Assembly: GCA_012656075.1 (NCBI GenBank)
Contig: JAAKBF010000098.1
Location: 124,001 to 188,000, forward strand
DNA: 64,000 bases
Direction of reading: 5' to 3'
From: Phytophthora hibernalis
Taxonomy: Eukaryota > Oomycota > Peronosporomycetes > Peronosporales > Peronosporaceae
Every line of letters starts with the position of its first letter. Position 1 is the first letter of the stretch. Under the pieces are notes generated by a model. It was given only the letters and a program-made list of their open reading frames with translations. It was not told the origin of the DNA and ran no database searches. Shown one piece after another: positions 10,500 through 21,289 of this stretch. A program made the translations under genes and the position numbers.

Positions 10500-11189
10500 A
10501 TGAGCGGTTCGTCGCTGGTGCCTGTGGTCGTGACGGCGGCTGTAGGTGGCTTGGCGCTCTATGGGCTGCTGCGTGTGGCGCGCGCGCGTATCTACGACGC
10601 TACTATCGTGAAATTGACCACTGGATGGTACGCGGAGGTGCTGCAGCGACTGCCCAAAGGCAGCAAGTTCCTGGACGTGGGCATTGGCACGGGTTTGGCG
10701 CTGATCAACAACGGGGCGCAACTGAAGCTCAAGAATATCACAGTGGACGGCGTGGACTATGACGAAGACTACGTGGTGCGCTGCCAGGCTCTACTGGAGC
10801 AGAAGCAGCTGACGACGCACGTCGCAGTGCATCACGCGTCCGTCTACGACTTCACCGGTGGCCCGTACGACGCTGCGTACTTCAGTTCGTCGCTCATGCT
10901 CATGCCCGACGCTGTGAAGGCGCTGCAGCACTGTGTGAAGATGCTCAAGCCTGGAGTGGGCAAGATCTACGTGACGCAGACCATCCAGACGCGCCACTCG
11001 AAGCTCGTGGAGATCGGCAAACCGCTGCTCAAGTTCCTCACGACCATCGACTTTGGCCACGTCACGTACGAGGAGGACCTGCTGAGCACGTTCAAGAAGG
11101 CGGGGCTCACGCTGCGGGAGCATGTGCCGATCTCGGGCTCGACGATGACGTCCACGCGGTCGTTCAGACTCTTCGTGCTGGAGCCGTGA
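10500..11189 (+). CDS. Membrane-anchored class I SAM-dependent methyltransferase
   Basis: An intact 229-aa frame with no intron. ATG 10500 (MSGSSLVPVV) is preferred to the upstream GTG. An N-terminal hydrophobic anchor spans about residues 4-25 (VVVTAAVGGLALYGLL). It is followed by a Rossmann-type methyltransferase core: motif I FLDVGIGTGLAL (about 57-68), the acidic residue of motif II in VDGVDYDEDYV, a motif IV-like YDAAYFSSSLMLMPD, and a C-terminal sheet. It would methylate a small molecule, lipid or protein using S-adenosylmethionine. The substrate is not evident. It shares the repeat-bearing promoter with the carnitine acyltransferase, so co-regulation is possible. Confidence 0.8.
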   Translation: MSGSSLVPVVVTAAVGGLALYGLLRVARARIYDATIVKLTTGWYAEVLQRLPKGSKFLDVGIGTGLALINNGAQLKLKNITVDGVDYDEDYVVRCQALLEQKQLTTHVAVHHASVYDFTGGPYDAAYFSSSLMLMPDAVKALQHCVKMLKPGVGKIYVTQTIQTRHSKLVEIGKPLLKFLTTIDFGHVTYEEDLLSTFKKAGLTLREHVPISGSTMTSTRSFRLFVLEP

Positions 11190-11400
11190 AGAGGGAGAGT
11201 TGAAAATGTATGTGAACCGCTATGAGGAGCGGTGTGAAGAGCAGCAAATGAAGCAAAACTTTGTGACTGACATCCTTGTGGCTTGTGTGGTTCAGTACGC
11301 GTCGGGTTTCTTCTACTTTTGTGCGATCTTGAACCGACACCATTCACTGATTTACAGCGGGGACTCAGAAGGGGAGAAATTCACGAGATCTTGGAGAGGA

Positions 11401-13887
11401 ATGACTCGCTCGAGATGGAGTAATGCGCTCCCGTTGGTGGTGATGGGTATTTGCGTTTTGCTTATGCAGGGGTTCGGTCATGGGGTGGAGGCGTCGGTTG
11501 CAAATCTGAAGAAGAACGCGGAGCCTCATGACCCGGTGGCTGCCACTCGAGGTCTCATTCACCGACGTCTGGGAGACAAATACAACGACCAGGTTCGTAA
11601 TATCTACCCTTAGCCTTGTTGTTGTAAGTTGTTAACCATACGTTGTGTACCAGATCGCACTTCGTGTGCTGCCATCGGATGCTGACCAACTGGACGTGTT
11701 CGAGCTGGGAAGTGACGGCGACAAGCTTGAGATCGCCGCGAACTCGGCCACTGCCATGGCGTACGGGCTGCAATGGTACTTCAAAACGGTACTACGCACT
11801 CAAACCGATTGGGACAACCACAAGCTGCAACTTCCTGACAAACTACCGAAAGTGGACGAACGAGTGCGTCAAAAGCGCAGCTCGAAGTTCTCGTATTATC
11901 AAAACGTGGATACTGGTAGCTATTCATTGTGGGCCTGGAGGTGGCCGCAGTGGGAGAAGCACATCGACTGGATGGCGATGAACGGTGTGTGCTCGATGTT
12001 CAATCTATTGGAGTTGTGTGATACTAATTCAGGTTTGTTATCCAGGTATTAACATGCCTTTGGCTTTCACCGGACAGGAAAAAGTGTGGCAAAATACCTT
12101 TCACAAGTACTACAACGTGAGTTATGAGGGCCTTGGGAAGTTTTTGCTGGGTCAGCCTTTTTGTCCTGGGGACGAATGGGAAATCTGCGTGGAAGCTGGG
12201 TGAAAGGACCTCTACCCCAAGCATTCATCGACAATCAGCACGAACTCCAGCTTCATATTTTAAAACGTATGCGCGAGTTTGGCATGATTCCAGCTTTACC
12301 AGCGTTTGCTGGACACGTTCCTGAAGATTTGAAGCTCACATTGCCAAACGCGAACTTTACAAGGTCTCCAAACTGGGGCAACTTCACAGACGAGCATTGC
12401 TGTGTCTACATGATCGAGCCAACTGATCCGTTGTATCGTGATATTGGCAAGGTCTTCCTCGAAGAACAGCGTGCGTTGTACAACTACACCTCATCACTGT
12501 ATCAAACAGACACATATATGGAGATGGCGCCGGAATTTTCTAATCTAAACGAACTAAAGGGTGCAGCTCGAGCGGTGATCGACGGCATGACAGCTGCAGA
12601 CCCCGATGCAGTGTGGCTTATGCAGGGCTGGCCATTTGTGGACGATCCCAACTACTGGACCAGGCCACGCGTGAAGGCGTATCTCGATGGCGTTCCAACA
12701 GAAAAGCTGATCATCCTTGACTTCTACAGCGAAGTGCTGCCCATATGGAACAAGATGGACAACTACTTCGGCAAGAGCTGGATTTACTGCGTGCTGCACA
12801 ACTTCGGCGGAAATACTGGAATGCGGGGAGATTTACCGACAGTGGGGACAGCGCCTGTAGTAGCCAACCGTGCCAGTAATGGCACATTGGTTGGTGTGGG
12901 CTTGACTATGGAGGGCATTTTCCAGAACTACGTGGTGTACGACCTTACGTTGCAAATGGCATGGGTGGATAAGCCTCTCGATATGAAGAACTGGGTGCCA
13001 AAGTTTGCTGCACGGCGGTACCAGTCTCAAAATGAACATATCGATCGAGCTTGGAACTATCTCTCACGGTCAGTTTACAATCGCACACTTTCATACGGCG
13101 GTGTGACCAAGAGCTTGGTTTGCTTGATTCCACATTGGAGACTTTTGCAGGACAAATTCCTGCCAACCATCATCAAGTACGATCCGAATGATGTCATCCT
13201 CGCCTGGAAGGAACTTCTTCTTGTTGGAGAAGAGCTGCATGGTGTAGACACATACCGACACGATCTAGTGGATATCACGAAACAGTTCCTGAGTAACAAA
13301 CTCTTGGAGCAGTATATTCACTTGAAAGATATCTACAGCGCGAAAGTCGTGCCATCCCATGAAGTGTGTGGGTTAACAAAGACCATGCTCACTACAATCA
13401 AGCGTTTAGAGGAAATACTCGCCACAAACGAAGACTTTCTTCTTGGAAACTGGATCGGGGATGCACTAGCACTTGCTGGCGACTTGAATGTTGGCGACGA
13501 CAGGTTGATGAACACCAGACTGCGAGAATACTATGAATATGAAGCTCGCAACCAGGTGACACGCTGGGGTGATGACAACAACGAGGCTATTCACGACTAT
13601 GCTGGCAAAGAATGGGCAGGTCTTGTGAAAGGATATTACTTGCCTCGCTGGACCATGTGGCTCAACGAAGTTTGCGAGGCGTATACTGAAAACGTGACAT
13701 GGATGTGAAGGCGTTAAAGGAAAAGCGTATCGCATTCGAGCTGAAATGGCAGCTCAGCCACGAGCTGTATCCAACGACTACAGTCGGCGATTCGCTTGCA
13801 GTATCCAAGCGCTTCTACAGCGAGTACATCGACAGCAACGCCGTGGTTCCGTGGGATTTCTTTGAGATCATCACAGCAACATCGTGA
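11401..13887 (+). CDS. NAGLU: Alpha-N-acetylglucosaminidase (GH89), three exons, two frameshifts
   Basis: Exons 11401-11592, 11654-11984 and 12046-13887; introns have GTTCGT/CCAG and GTGTGT/CCAG borders. The product is about 788 aa. A signal peptide (about residues 1-30, PLVVMGICVLLMQGF) leads into the GH89 fold: WMAMNGINMPLAFTGQE, FLSWGRMGN, GPLPQ, MREFGMIPALPAF, MAPEFSNL, WLMQGWPF, LHNFGGNTGMRG, LTMEGIFQN. The enzyme removes terminal N-acetylglucosamine from glycans; in animals it is the lysosomal heparan-sulfate enzyme. Two single-base gaps occur: about 12153 (before AFLSWGRMGN) and about 13688-13691 (an A-run near TEN/MDVKALKEKR, without which the ORF stops at 13708). Family identity is firm. 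Here it probably acts in vacuoles or outside the cell. The symbol is by family name. Confidence 0.88.
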
Positions 13888-14140
13888 GTGGAGTTTAAGC
13901 TTGAAGGAGCGCTGCGGTTTATACGACCATGAAGTTGAAAACGTAGCGAACCTAGTCTGCATGTGTAGCATTTCTTTTACATTTCATCGTTCCCTTCAAT
14001 ACTGCTTGAACTCTATGTTACCATCCAGCAGTAGTCTTGTAGTACTTGCATTAAACTTCGAAGTAATATAATATGTTCTACTATTGATAGTTGTGCTAGT
14101 ACTCGAGCGCAGTGTGTTGACGATGGACTAACGTACCAGA

Positions 14141-14194
14141 ATTACTGACGAATATATTTACCGCTCTACTGACGTAAATACATTCGTCAGTAAT
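14141..14194. repeat. Imperfect 20-bp inverted repeat (hairpin)
   Basis: ATTACTGACGAATATATTTA (14141-14160) faces TAAATACATTCGTCAGTAAT (14175-14194) across a 14-bp loop. The arms are inverted with one mismatch. It may be a solo MITE end, a transcription terminator-like hairpin of the preceding gene, or a protein-binding palindrome; nothing decides between these. Confidence 0.6.
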
Positions 14195-14860
14195 TATGAT
14201 AGTCGTTTCCTCTAGCGCATGAAACCAGGGAACGACTACGGTTATATCTTCAGTTGGTTAATACATGTACTTGTAGTACATCTACAAAAGACATGGAGGT
14301 TCCATGTTTGATTTGGAGCATACGTCAAGCAATTGAGGACCACGCTAGCCACCCACAGCAGGGCCCACACTTGTCGTGTGCTTCAAATTATGAGGCACAC
14401 AGCAGGATTGGAGAATCCGACGGGAATACCAAAATCAATTGGGGAATCTGGTGGCGGGCGGAACATGCAATAGCATTAGGGTCATCGAGAGATTTGCGAT
14501 GTTGAAGTGGAGCTGCTCCAACGCAGTCCCGAAGCCAAAAGTTTGCAATGTCGTGTGGCGGTATCATTACGGCAACGTTAGACTGGCGTCGGCCAGCGCG
14601 AAAAGTCGTACGTCGACGTTGAAGGTGGCAATTCTATCGGCAGAATTCCACTTGGAAGCTCATCAAGAACTGGACAAAGTGACAAAGTAAACGGCGAAGG
14701 CTGCATCCCGTGGAGTATTCGCTCAGCGGGGAACACGAACAGCACGGTCCGGAATAATGACGACAGACAACGGAAGCCATCACTACTCTGCAATTCAACC
14801 ATTCCATGCACAAAAATTCGAGTGTACCCGAAAGTCGAAAATCAGAGTGGCGGGTGTCCC

Positions 14861-14868
14861 TTCATTCT
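14861..14868 (+). promoter_or_regulatory. Oomycete Inr-like start site
   Basis: TTCATTCT fits the oomycete initiator consensus (YTCATTYY) and is followed by CCATCG. It lies about 110 bp upstream of the ATG of the GPCR-kinase gene. Candidate transcription start; one-motif evidence only. Confidence 0.45.
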
Positions 14869-14979
14869 CCATCGTCGCCGGTGCTGTCTCTCTTCTTAAT
14901 TTGACGACTAAACTACTAAACTAGAGTCTCCACTTTCGCTGGCCTCTTTCGCTGACCTCCGACTCCTCACAATTCGAAA

Positions 14980-17054
14980 ATGGCCCCGTCCGAGGGGCTG
15001 GCGGCCTGGCGCGCCGTGCACTGGGCGTGTCTCGGATCCGCGGGCGTCTGCGCACTCTTCCTGCTGCTGCACTCGGCCGCGTTCCACCGCCTCAAGCGAC
15101 GCATGGCCGACCTGCTGCTGAGCGGCATCGCGCTGGCCGACGCGGGCTTCGTGGCCATGGAGGCGCTCAAACAATTGCTACACACGAGCTACTTGGCTCG
15201 CTACAACCAGGGAGACCAGACACAAGACAGCTACTCGACGGGGACTTTGTGCTCACTCTGCTGGGCCGTTTCAGCTTCTTCATGTCCTTGTACTGGATCG
15301 CCAACCTGTCGCTGCTCATGCGGCTAGGCAACCTCGAGGCGCTGCACGTCCAGCGCAGTCTGCTACTGTCGTCGCTGGCCTCGCTGGGCTATGGCTGCAT
15401 GCACGCGGTGCTGCCGACGCTCAGTGACGCGCACGCGGGGACGGCGTACACGGTGACGGCTGTTCTGCTGCTGCTGATGCAGGCCACGCCGTTGTTGCTC
15501 ATCATGACGAACCTCCAGGCCGTGAGACGCTCGAGACTCAACGCGTCCACTCAGGGACGCAACGTCATCAGGAGGTTGACGGGCTACTGCGTCTGTGCCG
15601 CCGTGTTCACGCTGCCGTACGCGCTGGTGCTCATCGCGTCGCAAGATCTTGTGGCTGTTGGGGCCGTCACGGAGACGTGCAACTACTTTGTGCCCATTGC
15701 CAACGCGCTGCTGTTCGGCACGAGTTTAAGCTGCTGCTGCTGCTGTGCGACGGACATGACGGCAGGACTGCCGAAGGACGGGAAAAGGTGTGATGATACT
15801 CCGTCGTCGTCGATTGATATCTCGACTGACGGCTGCGCTACTCCTGGGAGCACAGGTTACAGTGGTCTGGCAAAGGTTGGCGTGTTGGGCGTTCGAGACG
15901 GACTGCTGGCGGGAGGACCTATTGCTGAAATGGTGACAGAAGGCCCAGCGGTGAAGATCGGAGAGGGTCGAGCGCCGAGGTGTACAGAGCTGAGTGGCTG
16001 GGCATCACGGTCGCGCTCAAGTGTCTACGCTTCCATGCAGGAGCTAGTTCGGAAGCAGATCTGTACATGACCCACTTAGCTGAACTGCGTACCGAGTTCC
16101 TGGATGAAGCAGTGCTGGCCGCCCAGCTGCGGCACCCGAACATCACGCTGTTCATCAAAATGGGCACCTACAGGGGAAGCTTGTGTCTCGTCAAGTACGT
16201 GTTGGATGGAGTGTTTAGGAGTTTGACCGAGAGATCTGACGATTGTTGTGGCTTTTGTTCGTGTTATCAGTGAGTATTGTTCGCGTGGGTCACTACGAGA
16301 TGTGCTTCGCGCGAATCCGCTGATGGAATGGAGCACTAAAGTTCGACTAGCTTTCGAGGCCGCAAAAGGACTGGCCTTCATGCACAACCGAGAGCCGATC
16401 TACCTGCACCGCGACCTCAAGGCCTCCAATATCCTCGTCACGGCAGACTGGACGGCCAAAATCGCGGATTTCGGCATTGCACGGATCGCTACGGATTTTA
16501 CTGTGAAGAAGCAGCACATCTCGCACAAGTTCTCCGCACAATCGCTTCGGTCGTTGCAGTCAATTGATGAGAGCGTCATCATGGACAACGCAGCATCGGA
16601 GCTGATGACGACTTTTGCTGGCACATGGCGCTGGAACGCCCCTGAAATCATGGTGAACCCCAACGAGTGCCGCTTCAACCGCGAGACAGACATGTACAGC
16701 TTTGGCGTGTCGTTGTGGGAGATTTTGACCAACGGAGCAGTGCCGTTTGGAAATGTGGACTTTGATCATCAGGTGCGACAACTCGTTGCAGCTGGCGACC
16801 GTCCAACGCTGCCTTCTGCTTACATGCGGCGCGCGCCGCCAGAGTTCGTCGAGGTCATGTGTGCTTGCTGGCACCAGCGGCCAGAGAAGCGCCCCAGCGC
16901 TCAGGATGTGATGCTGCGACTTGGCTCCTTGTCGTACTCGCTGTCGAACGGCTCAGAATTTTACACGTCGTCGCAGGGAACCACGCGCTGTATCTTCAGC
17001 GACAACTACTACCAGGCCATGGACTCTGGCCAGAGCTGCCCAGGACTGTGGTGA
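14980..17054 (+). CDS. GPCR fused to TKL protein kinase (GPCR-bigram), two frameshifts
   Basis: Two exons (14980-16194, 16271-17054; intron donor GTACGT, acceptor ATCAG) give about 666 aa. Residues 1-260 contain about seven hydrophobic segments like Dictyostelium cAMP-receptor-type GPCRs (CALFLLLHSAAF, MSLYWIANLSLLMRL, AVLLLLMQATPLLLI, YCVCAAVFTLPYALVLIA). The C-terminal half is a TKL-type kinase: KIGEG..AEVYRAEWLG, VALKCLRF, catalytic loop HRDLKASN, ADFGIAR, FAGTWRWNAPE, and DMYSFGVSLWEIL. So one chain can sense an external ligand and phosphorylate targets directly. Single-base gaps occur at a G-run 15240-15243 (between TM segments) and at about 15968 (in the Gly-rich loop). GPCRs fused to kinase or phosphatidylinositol-kinase domains are known from Phytophthora as GPCR-bigrams. 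Ligand and substrate are unknown. Confidence 0.85.
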
Positions 17055-17576
17055 GTACTTAGTCTGCAGGACTTGGAACGTACAAGCCGATGTCATGGCT
17101 GGGCGTCTGTAATTTAAGAGAAGTCTGCAGCGAGATTCGAATAGCAGCAAACATACCGAGCACATACATGTAGATAAAAGAATCAAACATGATGCCTTGA
17201 CGTGGCACCACCCCAGCATACTGTAGCAGCACAACCTTATTCCTTTGGTACATTTCGGACTTCCCTTATCTCGGCCTTTTAAAAATTTGCCAAAATGGGT
17301 ACAATAACATTTCCGAAAAGTATCCTGCTATTAATAGTAGCAAAGTTTCGTTCGTGATTTAACGCCTATATTGCCGTAGCAGGCTGCTATGACTTTGTTA
17401 TGCCTAAAAGAGCTCTCGAAAAACTCGTAAAGCAACAGAGTCTGCCGAAGATCAGGATGCCAGTCGGTTTAAAAACGAATATATTTGTTGACCTCGATAC
17501 TACCAATAATGCTGTTGGAGCTAATTTGACGCTTTTAGTGAGCAGCCCCAGACTTACTTTTGTTAGTCTAGGGCTG
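17055..17576. other. Intergenic spacer downstream of the GPCR-kinase gene
   Basis: No supported gene. A stretch at 17148-17215 resembles 26360-26430 (about 80% by eye, including CCGAGCAC.TACAT...GATAAAA.AATCAA.CAT). These two stretches lie outside the left and right arms of the large inverted duplication and in the same orientation. A TACATGTA site is at 17165-17172. Confidence 0.4.
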
Positions 17577-17658
17577 TTATCTAGGTAGCGTTGCTTCATG
17601 CTAGCCAATTTTATTACGCCACTCTCAGTCATTCGCTTTACTTCCATCCTCATTGCAA

Positions 17659-18183
17659 TTAGGCAAAGAGGGCTACCAATTTGGCCGCACCTTCGCCGAC
17701 TTTGACGACCTCACCCGCGACACCGCTGATCCCGCCGACAGCATTCTCGGTTTGTTTTAAGTTGTTGAGGAAGGTGTTCCAGTGGTCCCCTTGGGCGTCA
17801 TTCGGCCAGAAGAAGGCGATCGTGTAGCCTCGCAGCGAGTTTGGAATTTTCAGCGTCCCGTAGTCGCTGAAGATACCAAATGTCTTTGGCTTGAGGAACT
17901 GGATGGCGACGTCTCCGGTGCCATTGCCGAGGTCCACTTTACTGAACTTCATGTTGGCGTTGAGCCCTTTCATGGGTTCGCCGGTGTTGTCGCCGCACAA
18001 GAGCTCATACCCGAACACGTCGGTGGCGCTGACAAGCAATTTCTTGGCCCACGAGTCTTGCGGAGTGACAAGAATGATGACCGTGTGGCCGTCGGGACTT
18101 TCAGCCGCCTGGCAGATGACGTTGTTGTTGTCGACCTCGAAGATGGGTTTGAGGACTTCGAGGCTGCTGTCAATGCGAGACAT
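17659..18183 (-). CDS. Conserved unknown protein, paralogue A (inverted copy)
   Basis: A 174-aa intact frame starting at ATG 18183 (MSRIDSSLEV); the in-frame codons just above it are GTG-AAG-AAG-AAA, not a better start. I do not recognise the family. It has no signal peptide or transmembrane helix. It looks globular: VDNNNVICQAAESPDG, TVIILVTPQDSWAKK, a central YELLCGDNTGEP..GLNANMKFSKVDLG block, then FGIFSDYGTL.IPNSLRGYTIAFFWP and an Ala/Gly/Val-rich C-terminus. The identical copy at 25501-26025 and the diverged paralogue at 27611-28135 show purifying constraint on the core. An Inr-like CTCATTTT sits about 45 bp upstream of the ATG (18226-18233). Function unknown. Confidence 0.75.
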   Translation of the reverse strand: MSRIDSSLEVLKPIFEVDNNNVICQAAESPDGHTVIILVTPQDSWAKKLLVSATDVFGYELLCGDNTGEPMKGLNANMKFSKVDLGNGTGDVAIQFLKPKTFGIFSDYGTLKIPNSLRGYTIAFFWPNDAQGDHWNTFLNNLKQTENAVGGISGVAGEVVKVGEGAAKLVALFA

Positions 18184-18225
18184 TTTCTTCTTCACGACGG
18201 ACGGAGCTGGTGGGAGTTAGATGGG

Positions 18226-18233
18226 AAAATGAG
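18226..18233 (-). promoter_or_regulatory. Inr-like site of unknown-family paralogue A
   Basis: On the minus strand this reads CTCATTTT inside GCCATTCCTCATTTTCCC, a match to the oomycete Inr consensus YTCATTYY, 43-50 bp above the ATG. The same site is kept in the other two paralogues (25451-25458 and about 27562-27569). Confidence 0.55.
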
Positions 18234-18838
18234 GAATGGCAACCTCACTGCTCGTTTTGTGAGCACGCACTGTCCAGGAGTTATTAACGCAACACCGGAT
18301 CAAACCTCGAAGTATATATTGCAATTGTATCGAAATCTTCCAGAATTTTGGTGTAACCAAGCGAAACCAGAATCATATGCACGTATGCAAGATTGTTCAT
18401 GAACGGTTGGCTGCGACTCGCAACCAACCGGTCGTTTTGATCGTACATGTAAGTTGTTTTTGGGTCGCTATATCAGTTCTCCGATATAATATTTCTAGGT
18501 TTTATGCATTAGTACTAACAATAAAATGACTGCTACCGTAATCCTTCGTATGACTACGCGTTACCCCACATACCCTGGATTTCACTTAAAACACTACGTG
18601 TAGCTGGTGTTGCGCTCGTTCGTCGTCGATACGAGTTACTTCAAGTAGTTAGGAGTAGACTCACAACAAAATAAATACCCAGTTGAGAACACGCGTTCTT
18701 GGACAAGCTTCGGTCCATCCAAACTCTTGCTAAGATGCAGTCGTCGGATACTCGTTGTCACTATCAAAACCATAGACATCAACCGTTGAAATGTAGACAA
18801 ATTCATAAATGTCGCTTGCCAAAAGAAGTAGAGTAGCA

Positions 18839-19150
18839 ACAATGTACCTCAATGCGAAACGACTGACACAGCTGCTCCAACCGCCACTTTCCACTGTTCA
18901 ATCTCAGCTTTTTCACCAACTCGCCAGGTCTAGGCATGCAGCGACTTCCACTGAACTGCAAGTAGCAGCCACTGCATTGCGTTCTGTGTGCAGTCTGAAA
19001 AAAGGCGCATCCAGTGTTATTCATATTTTGTCTTCTCCAGGGTTGTTCGTGGTGGACACGGCTGAAAGACGAATCCGAGATTTGAAGGTAGTTCTTAGTC
19101 TCTTTTTAGTCCAGGAGAAGAGAGCGCTGGAGAACACACACCTTTCATAA
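18839..19150 (+). other. Open frame conserved in both arms, status unclear
   Basis: An open frame of about 100 aa begins near the ATG at 18842 (MYLNAKRLTQLL). It has a basic, Ser/Ala-rich N-terminus that looks like a mitochondrial presequence (LFHQLARSRHAATSTELQ), then GLFVVDTAERRIRDLK followed by a possible intron donor GTAGTT. The inverted copy occupies 24533-24844 on the minus strand. It may be the first exon of a captured mitochondrial gene. No family recognised and no downstream exon found. Confidence 0.3.
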
Positions 19151-19308
19151 CCCGCGATCCCAATTAGGGCTTCTCTGGAATTATTAATAGTAGCTAGTTT
19201 AATAATTCAAATTTCAGAACATTACAGACGACTAATAGTATTATACTACATGTACTGTAAGTACTAAGCTTCTGACCGTAGCCCGAAAAGAATTTATGTA
19301 ATTAGCGA

Positions 19309-19981
19309 GCAACCCAATTTTGTGAGCGTTTCTTGGTTTGGTTTGCTGGGTGTGAGTTTTCAGCTGCCAAAAGATCCAAAAGCAACGGAAACCTGTCCGT
19401 TGCACGAAGGTGATCTGTCTCTTGACTCACATCAAGGACAGTTCGCACGATACCGACCCTTGGGAGTCGGCATCGAACCGTCTCCCGGTTGACGGCTCGG
19501 ACATCGAAAGTCGACAAGGCAACGTTGATAATATCAAGCGATATCAATGATATCGCTTGACATCTTCCCCTTGTCATTTATGTTAGTCTGACGGCGTCGA
19601 CGGTTGACGCTCGGACATCGAAAGTCGTCAAGGGGACGTGACATCTTGCCCCGGTCATTTTTATTAAGATTCATAACTATTTTGTCCTCGTCACGGGGCA
19701 AACAACCTCATCGAGGGACCCGTCGCTACCAGGACGACGGACAAGCAGCAATACATGACTTCATGATAAATGCACAAGATGCTGAGATCACTGTAGCGTA
19801 AATGGGGCTGGATGTCAGCGAAGCGTCGGCTAACGGACGTCGAGCGTCAGTGTCGGAGTCCGAGCGTCAGTGTCGTCAACGTCTAAGATCTACACGTCGA
19901 CAGCCTAAGGTGGGAAGCGTCGCAAGCAGGGTTTGATGCCGTTAGTCCTAATATTATTATTTTGAACAATAATTTACTCCC
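19309..19981 (+). repeat. LTR-like direct repeat, left copy
   Basis: About 673 bp repeated in the same orientation at 23735-24405, with a few substitutions and one-base indels (for example TTATTTTGAAC against TTATTTGAAC). It has an internal duplicated stretch (GACGCTCGGACATCGAAAGTCG-like at about 19490 and 19600) and a small hairpin (GATATC..CGATATCAATGATATCGCTTG). Two like-oriented copies 3.75 kb apart suggest LTRs, but a clean TG...CA border, primer-binding site and reverse transcriptase are missing. Confidence 0.6.
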
Positions 19982-20240
19982 GGAGGTCGTTGATTTCACT
20001 ATGGTTTGGACGCATCCCAGGTTTGGCTTCGAGTTACAGTTTTAGAACCTGGTTTGCTGGTAATTTTGGTTTGGTTCGAACGGGCCCAGATTTGATTTGG
20101 TTTGGTTTGGTTTGTTCAGGGTGTCGCAATATTGTGGATTCTACTCGAAATTTTCTTCAGAGGAATCGATCGCCGATAATCGCCCCACTATCAAATAGCA
20201 TATGATGTATGATAATTTTTCTTTGCGTCAGGCAGTCTTC

Positions 20241-21268
20241 AAGATGGCATCGACATCGCCAACCCAGGCATCCCAGGAACGCGTCCGAGTCTCCCGTATC
20301 CTGAACGGCGTCGCAGCCCAACGTCAAGCCAAGTGTATCAGCCTGCGACCTCCAACATCTACCGATTGGTAGTACAGCCAATTGTGAAGGCGACAGTAGG
20401 CGAGCGCGACACCTCCGGCAACACGCTTGAGCCCTTTGTTGCGGCTGGGACTTCCTTTCAGGATGTACTTGCGAAAATGTGGCAGCAATTCACCCTCATG
20501 TGAAAGGGCGGGCGGTGAGAATTGGCGGTGCTTGTGATGTTGAGCCTGCTGATATTGCCAGCTGGATCAAGTTCATGGTGTTCAAGGTGAAAAAGCAAAT
20601 TGTCGACAGCTCGAAATCGGAGCAAGACTGGAGAATTTGGCTTCAGACCATGCACGACAAGACGGTGACACTACTCATCTATGACTATGGGATAGGCCTA
20701 GGAAGGAAGAAGGGGCGTCAAGCTCTTCTAAAAGACTGCATCCGTCCAGCCGAGACTGACCGGGCCGGAGCTACTGCTGAAGTCTCACTTCGCGAAGTTG
20801 TGGGTCGTCTGCAGGATCAATGGAGTGCTACTTATGACGGTGAAGCTGTCGTCTGGCGTATGTGGGTCAATGAATTGACACGTAGTCTTGATCGCTCCAC
20901 GTGGGATGGAGCGATACGTGCACCACATCCTCCACGCATTCTACGACTCTTGAGTGCAAGGGATTCGCGCCAGCAGGCTCATATCAACGGCATTAATCAG
21001 TCGGTCCACATGGCATTCGACTGTGTGAACGCTTCTATCGCTGAAGCTGGCAAGCTTCGTCGCGACTGGGAGGCGCATGGGCTTCGGTTGGGGGAATGAA
21101 GACAATCTACAGTCGCGCAAGTCTCTCATCGAGGCGTTCCTCCACCGCGTCGACTTGCCAGACCCGAGCAAACTGAACGACCCGTTGGAGAACATGGAGA
21201 ACATCGAAGATTTTGAGCATCAAAAATACAAGAGCGGAGGGAAAGATTTATGTGTTCCAGATCATTTG
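20241..21268 (+). pseudogene. Decayed transposon-associated ORF of unknown type
   Basis: An open reading path can be followed from about 20241 (ATG, MASTSPTQASQERV) through at least two frame changes (about 20370 and 20500) into the long frame up to 21099 (IASWIKFMVFKVKKQIVDSS, WVNELTRSLDRSTWD, HINGINQSVHMAFDC). A further piece runs to about 21268. It is rich in Trp and charged residues and lies between the two LTR-like repeats. I do not recognise it. It may be the gag-like or accessory ORF of the host element. Frame changes may be real decay or missing bases. Confidence 0.4.
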
Positions 21269-21289
21269 TAATACTTTTTCTTTCGTTTT

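Larger units (their letters stand above)
13888..14979. other. Intergenic spacer with no supported gene
   Basis: Between the GH89 gene and the GPCR-kinase gene I find no convincing coding region. Short open frames at 14254-14811 match nothing I recognise. The stretch holds the inverted repeat at 14141-14194, a TACATGTA palindrome (14262-14269) and, near its end, an Inr-like site. Confidence 0.4.
17577..19275. repeat. Left arm of a 1.7-kb inverted duplication
   Basis: This segment is repeated as its reverse complement at 24408-26107, with near-equal length (1699 and 1700 bp) and only scattered single-base differences (for example TTTGAAGG against TCTGAAGG). It carries the unknown 170-kDa-unrelated small gene at 17659-18183, its promoter, and a further open frame at 18839-19150 of unknown status. 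The near-identity implies either a recent event or ongoing gene conversion between the arms. Confidence 0.9.

Noticed and set aside
9777..10721. Long minus-strand frame of 314 codons over the CrAT N-terminus and promoter
   Set aside because: Arg/Ala-rich translation typical of GC-rich antisense or shifted frames; the CrAT frame on the same strand is clearly the coding one.
4033..16070. Introns or programmed frameshifting to explain the frame breaks
   Set aside because: The shift is always one base with no GT-AG sequence removed and no shared slippery heptamer or downstream structure; missing bases in homopolymers are simpler.
17035..17070. Extra intron at the end of the GPCR-kinase gene (GTGAGT...GCAG)
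   Set aside because: It would be only about 22 nt long, below any spliceable intron; the stop TGA at 17052 is taken.
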